A stretch of DNA of 64,000 bases, taken from positions 24,576 through 88,575 of the forward strand of contig CAZWWH010000005.1 in NCBI GenBank assembly GCA_964637365.1, read 5' to 3'. The notes beneath the pieces are model-generated. The model was not told the origin of the DNA, did not search any database, and worked only from the letters and a program-made list of their open reading frames with translations. The DNA comes from Cryptoclostridium sp964637365 (GTDB lineage: Bacteria; Bacillota; Dehalobacteriia; UBA7702). Positions 34,645-42,915 of this stretch are shown here, one piece after another (positions within the stretch are counted from its first letter, which is position 1; every line of letters starts with the position of its first letter). The position numbers were made by a program, and so were the translations under genes.

Positions 34645-37600
34645 ATGAAAGTGGATCAACTGGATTTTTTATGGAAGGAGATACCCCTATACCGGGAGAT
34701 TGCGGAGTCTGGTGGGAAAACAACGCGAGTAGAGCTTACGGGGCTCACCGATGAGCTGAAAACCATCCTCTCTGCTTCTCTCACGGCGGAACAAGGGAAA
34801 AATGTTCTATACGTCGCTAAAAGCGAGGAACAGGCAAAGAAAATCAGCCGCGCTGCGGCGCATTTTTTGTCCGCCGATATGGTGGGGTATTATCCCAGAC
34901 GGGAGCTTTTACCTTATGAGACTGCGGCGGGAAATCGGGAATCGAGCCGTCAAAGGCTTCGAGTGTTACACGGGCTTTTATCCAAAAAGCCCTTTTTTGC
35001 CGTGGTTTCTGTGGGAGCTATGTCCCAGCATTTGGTGCCGCCTGGGGCTTGGCGAAGTCTGTCTTTCTCCCTAGAAGTCGGGGCTACTATTGCCTTGGAT
35101 TCCTTAGTGGAGCGTCTGGTGGATTTGGGATATCGCCGGGAGGTTCTAACAGAAGAGCCCGGCTCTTTTAGTCTGCGCGGCAGTATTGTAGATATCTTTT
35201 CTCCAGCAGTAAAGTATCCCTTCCGTTTGGATTTTTTTGACGATGAATTGGAATCCATTCGTCTCTTTGATCCTGAGAAGCAGACCTCAATGGGGACGGT
35301 GAAGCAGGCGGTAATTGTCCCAGCCGCGGAATTGATTTTTCCCAGGGATAAAACCGAGGAGGGCCTGGCCGCCATGAAAGCCGAGGCTATGGCAGTGGCC
35401 AAAGAATTAAAGGGGCCTCAAAAGAAACAGTGTGTGGATAAATCCAACCGCCTTTGCGACGCGGTGCGGGAGGGGTTTCGTTCCAATGATTTGGAGCAGC
35501 TATTGCCTTATTTTTATGAAACCTGCGGTGTGCTGGAGGATTATCTCGGCGACGGCATCGTGGTAATGGAGGAAGCTGCGGAATTACGGAAAACCCTTTT
35601 GAAAGGCGATGAAGAACTCCTCGATTTTTACGGGGAGCTGTTTCAGGAAGGGGAGGTTTGGCCCTCTTATCTGAAAAATTACCGCAGCCAAAGTGAGATA
35701 TGGTGTTCTCTGAATCAACGAAATTTGCTCCATTTAGCCTTTTTGCCGGGGCCTACGGGCTTAGATATTTCTGTTTCGGAATCTCCGCCGCTGCGGGAAT
35801 TCTCCTTTCAGCGAGAACGTCAGGAGCGGGGGATGGAATTACAGGAAATGTCGGAACGGGGAACTGTGGTATTCTGCGGTACCGACGATGCCATGGTTGA
35901 GCAAATGAAGGGCTTTGCTGAAACGTGGCATATCCGCAATTATCGGTTATGCCGCTTTCCTTTGGCAAAGAGCGCTGAATTTTATCAGATCCCCGCTTGG
36001 CTCATTGGCGGTTCTGACCTGTTTCATCTGGCGGAGGAACCGCGCCGTGCCGGAAAACGGCCCAAAAAAGAAAAGGGAAAAGCCATTGAATCCTTTGTGG
36101 ACTTGAGAGAAGGGGACTATGTCGTCCACGAAAACCATGGCATCGGCCAGTATATGGGAATTGAGCATTTGAAGGTTGGCGATACGGAGCGGGATTATCT
36201 CAATATCCGTTACCGCGGTCAAGATAAGCTTTATGTGCCTACGGATCAGTTGGATCTGCTGCAAAAGTATATTGGCAATACCGATACGCCCCCAAAGGTA
36301 AATCAACTGGGGGGAAGAGAATGGAAGGCTACCAAGGCAAAAGTGCGCTGTTCCGTTCAGGAAATGGCAGGAGAGCTTTTAAAGCTTTATGCCCAGCGGG
36401 AGGCGGAAAAAGGCTTTGCTTTTTCCCAGGATACCACCTGGCTCTGGGAAATGGAGCAGGATTTTCCCTTTGAAGAAACCCCTGATCAGCTTGACGCCAT
36501 TGCCGATGTCAAGGCTGATATGGAAGAGGAGAGGCCTATGGACCGCTTGCTTTGCGGCGATGTAGGCTATGGCAAAACCGAAGTGGCCCTTCGCGCGGCC
36601 TTTAAAGCGGTTCTGGACGGCAAACAATGCGCGGTTCTGGTGCCTACCACGGTTTTGGCCCAGCAGCATGAACGAACCTTCCGGGAGCGTTTGGCGAAAT
36701 TCGGCGTAACCGTTGGCGGTTTATCCCGTTTTAAATCACGGAAGGAGGTCAATGAGACCTTGAGCGGCCTTGCCGCCGGAACTGTTGATATCATTATAGG
36801 TACCCATATGCTTTTTGGTAAACGGGTAAAGTATCATGATTTGGGGCTTCTGGTCATTGATGAGGAGCAGCGGTTTGGCGTAGCTCATAAAGAAAAGCTA
36901 AAGGAATTGAAAAAAAATGTGGATGTTTTATCCATGTCTGCTACGCCCATTCCCCGAACCCTCCATATGTCCCTTTTGGGGGTTCGCGATATTAGTATTA
37001 TTGAAACGCCGCCGGCCTTTCGCCAGCCAGTACAAACCTATGTGATGGAGCGGCAAAACCGGGTAATCAAAGAAGCCATCGTCCGAGAGATGCTCCGGGA
37101 CGGACAGACCTATTTTATCCACAACCGTGTGGAGGACATTCAGGAAGTAGCTGACGAGCTGCATCAGCTGGTTCCCGAGGCCCGAATTCTGGTGGGTCAC
37201 GGTCAAATGGCCGAAGGCGAACTGGAGCAGGTGATGGTGGACTTTATGAACGGAGAGGCCGATATTTTGCTGGCCACCACCATTGTGGAATCGGGGTTGG
37301 ATTTTCCCAACGTCAATACATTGATTGTGGATGAATCGGATCGATTGGGACTGTCGCAGATGTATCAACTCCGTGGCAGAGTAGGCCGCAGCAGAAAGCA
37401 AGGGTATGCTTATTTCTTTTATCGCAAAGGAGAGCTCTTAGCCATGCCTGCTAAAAAGCGTTTGGCGGCTATTCGGGATTACACGGACCTGGGTTCCGGC
37501 TTTAAAATCGCCCTGCGAGATATGGAAATCCGCGGTGTCGGTAATATTCTGGGACCGGAACAGCACGGCCATATGGCCTCGGTGGGCTTTGATATGTATT

Positions 37601-38127
37601 GTCAGCTAGTGTCTGAAGAAGTGCAGCGGTTAAAAGGCGAAGATGTGCCTGAGGAAAAAGCAGAGGTCGCCATTGATGTGGCCTGTTCGGCCTATTTACC
37701 GGACGAATATATCGGCGACAGTGATATTAAAATTGAAATGTATAAAAAAATCGCGGAAATTAAAAGTCAGACCCAACTTAAAGCACTGCTCAACGAAATT
37801 GAGGATCGCTTTGGCGCGGTGCCGGACAGCGTTTATCATCTTTTTTTGGTGGCTCGTCTCAAGATTTTGGCGGAAAAGCTTGGAATTATCGCCATTTCGC
37901 AACAGAATCGTTCCTTTTTGGTCACATTCAAAGGTCTTAATCATATAGAGAGCCGCGACATCGCTGACCTGATGGAAAAATTTGGCCGCCGCTTTGGCTT
38001 CAAAATGGGAGAAACCCTGGAAATGACGGTGCGCTGCGATAAGCTTTCCAATGTAAAGGCGCTGCTGCTGTTAATAAAAATTCTTGTTTATCTCTCAGAA
38101 AAGAGGGAAAACGAAAAAAATGTTTAA
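34645..38127 (+). CDS. mfd: Mfd, transcription-repair coupling factor
   Basis: About 1160 residues. AAAGGA lies 6 bases before the ATG at 34645; the ATG at 34642 is also possible. The N-terminal UvrB-like region covers residues ~1-450. The RNA-polymerase-interacting domain begins around 485 (DLREGDYVVHENHGIGQY). The RecG-like translocase has Walker A GDVGYGKTE near 636, DEEQ near 738 and SATPIPRTLHMS near 770. The C-terminal TRCF domain is complete. Mfd removes stalled polymerase at lesions and recruits UvrA. It is followed by a PrsA-like foldase gene, a common arrangement. Confidence 0.96.
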   Translation: MKVDQLDFLWKEIPLYREIAESGGKTTRVELTGLTDELKTILSASLTAEQGKNVLYVAKSEEQAKKISRAAAHFLSADMVGYYPRRELLPYETAAGNRESSRQRLRVLHGLLSKKPFFAVVSVGAMSQHLVPPGAWRSLSFSLEVGATIALDSLVERLVDLGYRREVLTEEPGSFSLRGSIVDIFSPAVKYPFRLDFFDDELESIRLFDPEKQTSMGTVKQAVIVPAAELIFPRDKTEEGLAAMKAEAMAVAKELKGPQKKQCVDKSNRLCDAVREGFRSNDLEQLLPYFYETCGVLEDYLGDGIVVMEEAAELRKTLLKGDEELLDFYGELFQEGEVWPSYLKNYRSQSEIWCSLNQRNLLHLAFLPGPTGLDISVSESPPLREFSFQRERQERGMELQEMSERGTVVFCGTDDAMVEQMKGFAETWHIRNYRLCRFPLAKSAEFYQIPAWLIGGSDLFHLAEEPRRAGKRPKKEKGKAIESFVDLREGDYVVHENHGIGQYMGIEHLKVGDTERDYLNIRYRGQDKLYVPTDQLDLLQKYIGNTDTPPKVNQLGGREWKATKAKVRCSVQEMAGELLKLYAQREAEKGFAFSQDTTWLWEMEQDFPFEETPDQLDAIADVKADMEEERPMDRLLCGDVGYGKTEVALRAAFKAVLDGKQCAVLVPTTVLAQQHERTFRERLAKFGVTVGGLSRFKSRKEVNETLSGLAAGTVDIIIGTHMLFGKRVKYHDLGLLVIDEEQRFGVAHKEKLKELKKNVDVLSMSATPIPRTLHMSLLGVRDISIIETPPAFRQPVQTYVMERQNRVIKEAIVREMLRDGQTYFIHNRVEDIQEVADELHQLVPEARILVGHGQMAEGELEQVMVDFMNGEADILLATTIVESGLDFPNVNTLIVDESDRLGLSQMYQLRGRVGRSRKQGYAYFFYRKGELLAMPAKKRLAAIRDYTDLGSGFKIALRDMEIRGVGNILGPEQHGHMASVGFDMYCQLVSEEVQRLKGEDVPEEKAEVAIDVACSAYLPDEYIGDSDIKIEMYKKIAEIKSQTQLKALLNEIEDRFGAVPDSVYHLFLVARLKILAEKLGIIAISQQNRSFLVTFKGLNHIESRDIADLMEKFGRRFGFKMGETLEMTVRCDKLSNVKALLLLIKILVYLSEKRENEKNV

Positions 38128-38254
38128 TATATATTAAGACTGTACTTTATCCTATCTGCGAGGTCATGGAAAAGGCAATGCCGGGTCTTGGACTTGATCT
38201 GAGGGAAAGATAAGGTGATTTCATAAAAAGTAGAAAGGTGGAGCTTGAAACCGT

Positions 38255-39367
38255 ATGAAAAAATTACTTACAGCTTTTGTTGGCCTGTTGATGGTGTTCT
38301 CGTTGGCAAGCTGCGGTGGCAGCAATGTGGCAACGGTGAATGGGGAAGATATTTCCAATGATGAATACACGGAGTATCTGGAGGGCGTTCTTAGCATTTA
38401 TGAAGCCAATGGCTATACCATGGAAAATGAGCAGCTTTTGTCCATGAGAGACACTGTGGTCAATGAACTGGTCAATACCAAATTGGTGGAACAGGCAGCG
38501 AAGGAATTGGACTGTTATCCTTCCCGAAAAGAAATCGACAAGTACTATGAAGAAAAAATGACGGAAATGTACGGCGATGTGAAAACTGGTGAAAAGTACA
38601 TCGAATCCTACGGCCTGGATCTGGATTTTTTCCGCAACAGCTATGCTGTTTCTCTTTGTCAGGAAAAAATCTCCGAATCTTTGGTTCCTGAGGCATCTAT
38701 GACGAAGGACGAGGCAAAAAAAATCTACGATGCGGATCCCGAAGCTTATAACACTCGTACCGTATCCCACATTTTGATCATGCCCGACGCCGGCGATAGG
38801 GAAACTGAAACGGACGACTCCGGCAATACCATCTACACTGATGAAGAGTGGGCAGCTGCTGAAGAAAAAGCCAAAGAGTTGATTAAGAAATTAGACGATG
38901 GCGCTGATTTTGCTGATTTGGCTAAGAAGAATTCCGATGATACTGGCAGCGCTGAAAACGGCGGTGCTTTAAATGGGGCATTCACCAAGGAAGGCAGCAA
39001 TTATGTCCAGGAATTTACTGACGCGGCCTTTGCTCTGGAAAAGGTTGGCGCTTATTCCAAAGAACCGGTAAAATCCTCTTATGGCTATCACATTATTAAA
39101 ATTGATGATATGACCAGCGATGATAACATGGACGACGTACTCCAAGGTATTATTGATGACGACCTGGCCAGCCAGCGTTCGGAAAAGTTAACTTCTTATA
39201 TGGATGAATTTGAAGCTGACGCTGTTATCGTTTATTACGATGAAAATGGTAAGGAAGTAAAAAAGGAAGAAGAAGCTGACGCCGAAGGCGATGACAGTAA
39301 ACAAGACAAAGCTGCTGACAGCGAATCGACTGATGGGGATGCCACTGAAGACACTGCCGCAGAATAA
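38255..39367 (+). CDS. PrsA/SurA-like lipoprotein peptidyl-prolyl isomerase
   Basis: 370 residues, with a lipoprotein signal ending at the lipobox LASC, so the mature protein starts at Cys20 and is a substrate of the Lgt encoded at 23981. A SurA_N/PrsA-like helical region covers ~30-165. A parvulin (PpiC) domain covers ~165-285, with SHILIMPDAG, ADFADLAKKNSDD and the C-terminal GYHIIKIDD. The last ~40 residues are a very acidic Glu/Asp/Ala/Ser tail. The likely role is folding of exported proteins outside the membrane, useful to the many SLH proteins here. AAAGGTGGAG lies upstream. Confidence 0.9.
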   Translation: MKKLLTAFVGLLMVFSLASCGGSNVATVNGEDISNDEYTEYLEGVLSIYEANGYTMENEQLLSMRDTVVNELVNTKLVEQAAKELDCYPSRKEIDKYYEEKMTEMYGDVKTGEKYIESYGLDLDFFRNSYAVSLCQEKISESLVPEASMTKDEAKKIYDADPEAYNTRTVSHILIMPDAGDRETETDDSGNTIYTDEEWAAAEEKAKELIKKLDDGADFADLAKKNSDDTGSAENGGALNGAFTKEGSNYVQEFTDAAFALEKVGAYSKEPVKSSYGYHIIKIDDMTSDDNMDDVLQGIIDDDLASQRSEKLTSYMDEFEADAVIVYYDENGKEVKKEEEADAEGDDSKQDKAADSESTDGDATEDTAAE

Positions 39368-39383
39368 TGAATTGCTGAAATAG

Positions 39384-39427
39384 AAAAGGAGCGTGAAACA
39401 GGATTTCTGTTTCAGCGCTCCTTTTTT
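39384..39427 (+). terminator. Terminator after the PrsA-like gene
   Basis: A long stem AAAAGGAGCG-TGAAACAG / CTGTTTCA-G-CGCTCCTTTT with a single bulged G is followed by a T run. It lies before the lipase start at 39456. Confidence 0.8.
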
Positions 39428-39455
39428 GTACATGATGGGGGAAAGGAGGAACACT

Positions 39456-40232
39456 GTGAAGAATTATCCGATTTTGTTGCTCCATGGTGCAAACTGCCGC
39501 AATGACGGAAAGCGTCACTATTATGGACGCCTACCAGATATTTTGAAGGAAATGGGATGGGAATGCCACTTACTTTACGGCGATGCTTGGGGGACGATTG
39601 AAAGCAACTGCCAAAAATATCAAAGGCAGATTAACCGGATTATGCGGCAAACCCGTTGTGAAAAGGTGCATTTACTGGCACATTCCAAAGGCGGTTTGGA
39701 GGCCCGTTACTTGGTATCTTCCATGGGGATGGGAGGTCGAGTAGCTTCTGTGACAACGCTGTCAACGCCCCATCATGGTTCCCGTACTGCTGCAGTGTGG
39801 GCGGCGCGCCCTAAACGACTGCGGCTTATTGGTTCGCTGCTGGAAGTCTTTTGGAGGAAAAGAGGAGATACAGCACCTGATGTGACTGCGGTGGTTCAAG
39901 CTTTAACTCCCGAAGCCATGGCGATATTTAATAAGAAAAATCCTGATGTTCCGGAGGTTCATTACCGTAGCTTTGGGGCGGCACTGGGGAGAAGTCGTCT
40001 AGACCTTGGCATGGTATTTTTGTCTCGTTGCTTGACTCATTGGGACGGAAAAACTGATGGGCTGGTGTCGCCGGAATCTGCGATATGGAGCGAAAACCAC
40101 TGTTTCATTCACGATATTTCCCATCGTGATTTGGTGGATAATCGTCGTAAAGATTTGAATCATGGTCATGATATGAAAGCTTTTTGCGAGGAGCTTAGCA
40201 AGTGGTTGGAACAGGTGGAAAAAAATAAATAG
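39456..40232 (+). CDS. Lipase-like alpha/beta hydrolase
   Basis: 258 residues from a GTG at 39456 with AAAGGAGG upstream. The start NYPILLLHGANCRND is the usual oxyanion-hole strand. The nucleophile motif is AHSKGG (Ser near residue 77), as in bacterial triacylglycerol lipases and AB-hydrolase family members. A likely acid in the GKTDGLVSPESA segment and a His near the end (NHGHDMKAF) complete the triad. There is no signal peptide, so it is probably cytoplasmic. The substrate is unknown. Confidence 0.8.
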   Translation: MKNYPILLLHGANCRNDGKRHYYGRLPDILKEMGWECHLLYGDAWGTIESNCQKYQRQINRIMRQTRCEKVHLLAHSKGGLEARYLVSSMGMGGRVASVTTLSTPHHGSRTAAVWAARPKRLRLIGSLLEVFWRKRGDTAPDVTAVVQALTPEAMAIFNKKNPDVPEVHYRSFGAALGRSRLDLGMVFLSRCLTHWDGKTDGLVSPESAIWSENHCFIHDISHRDLVDNRRKDLNHGHDMKAFCEELSKWLEQVEKNK

Positions 40233-40322
40233 GGAGGATGGCGATTTTGTATGGGAAATCGCTTGAATGCGAACATCTTACCAAACAGTATTCCTTAAAA
40301 ATGAATTAAGGGTAGTGCTGGA

Positions 40323-40353
40323 ATAGGCGAGTGAGAATACTCGTCTATTTTTC
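40323..40353 (+). terminator. Terminator after the lipase gene
   Basis: ATAGGCGAGT (40323-40332) pairs with ACTCGTCTAT (40339-40348) around a 6-base loop and is followed by TTTTC. Confidence 0.75.
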
Positions 40354-40369
40354 ATACAAAAAAGTGTTG

Positions 40370-40630
40370 ATTTTGTGGTCTAGCCTCATTTTCGCATTAC
40401 TGAGAAACGTTTTATGAAATGGAATCGTTGATGGAAAAGTATTCTTTACTGATATGGAAGGTCGTGTCTGGCGGTATCAGGTGGGATGGATTGAAGTTCT
40501 GGAACCCGAATCAGTGGAAGAAATGGTGGTGCCCAAGGCGAAAGCGGATTGGGACTTAACTCTGTTTACTTGTACGATAGGAGGACAGACCCGCCGGGTG
40601 GTTAGGTGTATCAGGATTGAGGGCGAATGA
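40370..40630 (+). pseudogene. Remnant of a sortase gene (C-terminal catalytic half)
   Basis: The frame ending at TGA 40628-40630 encodes 67 residues after a stop at 40415-40417. It contains GKVFFTDMEGRVWRYQV, then DLTLFTCTIGG and QTRRVVRCI. This is the beta7/beta8 region of sortases: the TLxTC-type catalytic Cys and the following catalytic Arg. Upstream of the TGA the same frame reads FALLRNVL, fitting the preceding sortase segment, but the catalytic-His region and N-terminal membrane anchor are missing. No RBS or start is present, so I call it a remnant, truncated at its 5-prime side and interrupted by a nonsense codon. A sorting-signal protein is encoded next to it. Confidence 0.65.
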
Positions 40631-40843
40631 AAAGGATGTACTGGACATGGGGCAAACTTTTTACCAATTGATGACAATATCTGCTGGTCTGTGGAGATGA
40701 TAAAAGTGAGAAATTGTAAAAAAATAATACTACGAGATTAATGAGAATTAAAAGGTCAAACGGCATAGCCCGTAGGCTACGCCATTTCCCGAAAACAATT
40801 TTATACTGTTTTGACGAACACTGTCTTAAAAAGCGGTGTTTTT

Positions 40844-41160
40844 TTATGGTTTTTGAAGATGGATGCTTTTGAGCACAAGGCTGGTTACCAGTGCCCCAAG
40901 AGATATGGAGCAAAAAAACAATAACATCTGAGGGGTAAAAAATCGTCGCCGGTCTTGGGTGAAAGGTTACCTTTTCCAAATTGTGAGTCTGGTGTGATGT
41001 TGTCATTGGAGGAATTATCCGCATAGATAAATTGGAAGGAGGTTCCTTTCTCCATCGGAGCCGTGTCATTGGTTGCCGCAAACAATAGGGATGGAGAAAG
41101 GAGAGAGACACACAACAAGGATAGGGTCAAAATTGATAGAAAACGAATCTTATTCCGCAT
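40844..41160 (-). pseudogene. Small exported protein with SPKTG sorting signal, frameshifted in a homopolymer
   Basis: The start ATG at 41160 overlaps the end of the upstream gene, suggesting coupling. Residues 1-28 are a signal peptide. Near residue 68 comes NLSPKTGDD, an SPKTG-type sortase signal. As read, the frame leaves the expected pattern right after this and stops at 40885. If the run of six T at about 40937-40942 (minus strand) had one more base, the frame would continue as a hydrophobic helix (MLLFFCSISLGALVTSLVL) and a basic tail (KSIHLQKP) to a stop at 40844, a complete wall-sorting signal of about 107 residues. It could be a slippage variant, a sequence error or a decayed gene. 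Confidence 0.6.
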
Positions 41161-41674
41161 CGGTTAAGGCAATGCCGTAAGTCATACTGCCAGTATAGGT
41201 AACGCCTTTGGCCGTAGTGGGAGCGACGACGGGTTTTACAACGTAGTTGACGGTACCGTTATCGGTAAAGGAAGCCAGTTCTGTGCCGGTTGCGGTATCT
41301 TTCCCAGTGGTTTCCACGGTGGTACCATCTTCCGTGATGATTTGATAACGAAGAACTTTGTTTATGCCTTGATTATCTTTGCCTTCCAATACCATTTGGT
41401 TGCGGTAGTAGTTAGTACCAGCGATGGTGACAGCAATTTCTTTTCCACCGAGATTCGCTACATTTTCCGCCGTGATATCCACAGTGGTGCCATCTTGAGC
41501 AATGGTGACAGCCGAAGGAATGGTCACGGTATAGATGGGATCATTCTGTACGGTAAAAGTAAAATCAGTACCCAAATTTTCAGTAGTTGTCTGGTCTGCG
41601 GTAGCAGCAAAGGCAGGCAGAGAAAAACCAAGACACATGGTGGCGGCCATAATGGCGGAGAGTAATTTTTTCAT
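41150..41674 (-). CDS. Secreted surface protein of unknown family
   Basis: 174 residues with a clear signal peptide (cleavage after PAFA, about residue 23) and an AGGAGG RBS. The mature part is Thr/Val-rich and predicted to be mostly beta strand, with no Cys. It opens with TDFTFTVQNDPIYTVTIPSAV, a pattern seen in small Gram-positive surface proteins with immunoglobulin-like folds, but there is no sorting signal or WxL motif. It is the middle gene of a three-gene minus-strand operon followed by the SPKTG protein, so it may be a secreted partner of that wall-anchored protein. Function unknown. Confidence 0.75.
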   Translation of the reverse strand: MKKLLSAIMAATMCLGFSLPAFAATADQTTTENLGTDFTFTVQNDPIYTVTIPSAVTIAQDGTTVDITAENVANLGGKEIAVTIAGTNYYRNQMVLEGKDNQGINKVLRYQIITEDGTTVETTGKDTATGTELASFTDNGTVNYVVKPVVAPTTAKGVTYTGSMTYGIALTDAE

Positions 41675-41736
41675 AATTGTTCCTCCTGAATGATAATAAA
41701 ATAGTATTTATAAAAACGCTGCGTAAAGCCGCTGTT

Positions 41737-42204
41737 TTATTCCACGGTAAGCTCTGTGGAAACTTGGGCGCGGTTTAACGGCGTTGTTTTGTCCATGGTG
41801 TAAGGGGAAATTTCAATCATGAGGGTGTATTCTCCAGAAGGCAGCGGATGATTTAGTGTAATCTCCTCAAAGGCTTGACCCGGTTCAAGGAATTCCGAGG
41901 TGTAAAGAGGTTCGTTCTCTTCTTCTAAATAAAGGGTGAATAGAAATAGACAATCGTTATCTTCGGGGTTCCAAAGGGTGATGGGAACCTTTTGGGTATC
42001 AGCGGGGAAATATAGATGGGAGTAACCGGGGATTTTGATACCGGGGTTTTCCGAAGCATAGGCAATTAGGTTTTTGCCGTCCCATTCCGTTATGGAATCA
42101 TCTTGTCCTTCGGTTATATGTAAAAGCATGGCCATTGTGACCAAGGCTGCCATGATAATAACGATGGAAATGATGATTGCTATACGTGTTTTCCTGATTG
42201 TCAT
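41737..42204 (-). CDS. Membrane-anchored beta-rich protein, unknown function
   Basis: 155 residues. A basic N-terminus (TIRKTR) precedes one hydrophobic helix (residues ~8-29), so it is either an uncleaved anchor or a signal peptide. The remainder looks extracellular and beta-rich: FPADTQKVPITLWNPEDNDC, then LYTSEFLEPGQAFEEITL and PSGEYTLMIEISPY, as in small Ig-like or pilus-tip-type domains. It is the first gene of the operon with the secreted protein and the SPKTG protein, with 62 bases to the next gene. I do not recognise the family. Confidence 0.7.
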   Translation of the reverse strand: MTIRKTRIAIIISIVIIMAALVTMAMLLHITEGQDDSITEWDGKNLIAYASENPGIKIPGYSHLYFPADTQKVPITLWNPEDNDCLFLFTLYLEEENEPLYTSEFLEPGQAFEEITLNHPLPSGEYTLMIEISPYTMDKTTPLNRAQVSTELTVE

Positions 42205-42399
42205 GGAGGATTATCCTTTCGTTGAGGGTTGTAATTTATTATAGACGTGAAAATCAAGAGATATAGAGGAATTTCGTTAAATCTTGGTTAAAATGAAAAG
42301 CCAAATTATATGCTTAAGAACGTAGTAGTTTTAAAAACTAGTTTCCAATAAATACGATTATATTTTTAGAGATAATAACAAAATGGAATCACCAAACTG

Positions 42400-42429
42400 T
42401 TGCTTTTTTTCAAAAAAAACAAGTATAAT
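42400..42429 (+). promoter_or_regulatory. Promoter upstream of the cobalamin riboswitch
   Basis: TTGCTT (42400-42405), 18 bases, TATAAT (42424-42429). Transcription would begin near 42436, just before the riboswitch. Confidence 0.7.
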
Positions 42430-42441
42430 GAAAATAGAGAT

Positions 42442-42562
42442 CAATACGCAACGGTAAAGTGATGGAATCGGGTGTAAATCCCGAACGGGCCGGCCACTGT
42501 AAATTCGTAGTCTCCAAAGTATCGACGAGTATTATGAAAAGTCAGAATACATCCTTTGTCGG
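42442..42562 (+). ncRNA. Cobalamin (B12) riboswitch
   Basis: The core follows the cobalamin riboswitch pattern: AAAGTGATGGAATCGGGTG then TAAATCCCGAACGGGCC (a GG-GTG-AAATCCC hairpin), then GGCCACTGTAA, the highly conserved B12-box region, with a later GTCAGAATACATCC segment (42541-42554) in the position of the conserved AGxCAGGAGACC. Stem P-regions between ~42503 and 42540 (GTATCGACGAGTATTATG) are variable, as in the class. It lies between a promoter and a terminator in a 480-base leader. Confidence 0.85.
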
Positions 42563-42749
42563 AACCTCTGGGAACGGGGGACGCCTATGGTCTGTGTCAT
42601 AACAGGCATGGATAAGGGAATCATAGGCACGACTGCTGATAAACGCTTACTTCTGTGTTGCTTGCTTCAAACCAGACTTGAAGCAGCGGACTTGGATTAA
42701 AGTTGTTCATAACAGCCTATTTGTCGAAAAGACTTCTTCGACAATTTGA

Positions 42750-42780
42750 CCGTATCTTGGAGTGAGATACGGCATTTTTG
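42750..42780 (+). terminator. Riboswitch expression-platform terminator
   Basis: CCGTATCT (42750-42757) pairs with AGATACGG (42765-42772) around a 7-base loop, followed by CATTTTTG. It lies 190 bases after the aptamer and 135 bases before the start codon. B12 binding would be expected to favour termination. Other hairpins lie between (TGTCGAA...TTCGACA at 42721-42742; GCTTCAA...TTGAAGC around 42664-42684). Confidence 0.75.
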
Positions 42781-42915
42781 TTTTATAAAAAGGCCGATAT
42801 TCATGGGCGTAATGACCGTTGTCACAAAAATGCAATATCAAGAAAAGAGAAATCGCGCGTTATTCATTGCATTGATGATCACGATGTGAAAAACGAAAAA
42901 AGAAAGGAAAGAAGC

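Noticed and set aside
40611..41111. Minus-strand ORF of 166 codons overlapping the SPKTG protein
   Set aside because: Different frame from the signal-peptide gene, no RBS, and its composition looks random; only the SPKTG frame makes sense.
41202..41700. Middle gene of the surface operon as a WxL-domain protein
   Set aside because: No WxL motif is present and the length and strand pattern do not match; left as unknown family.
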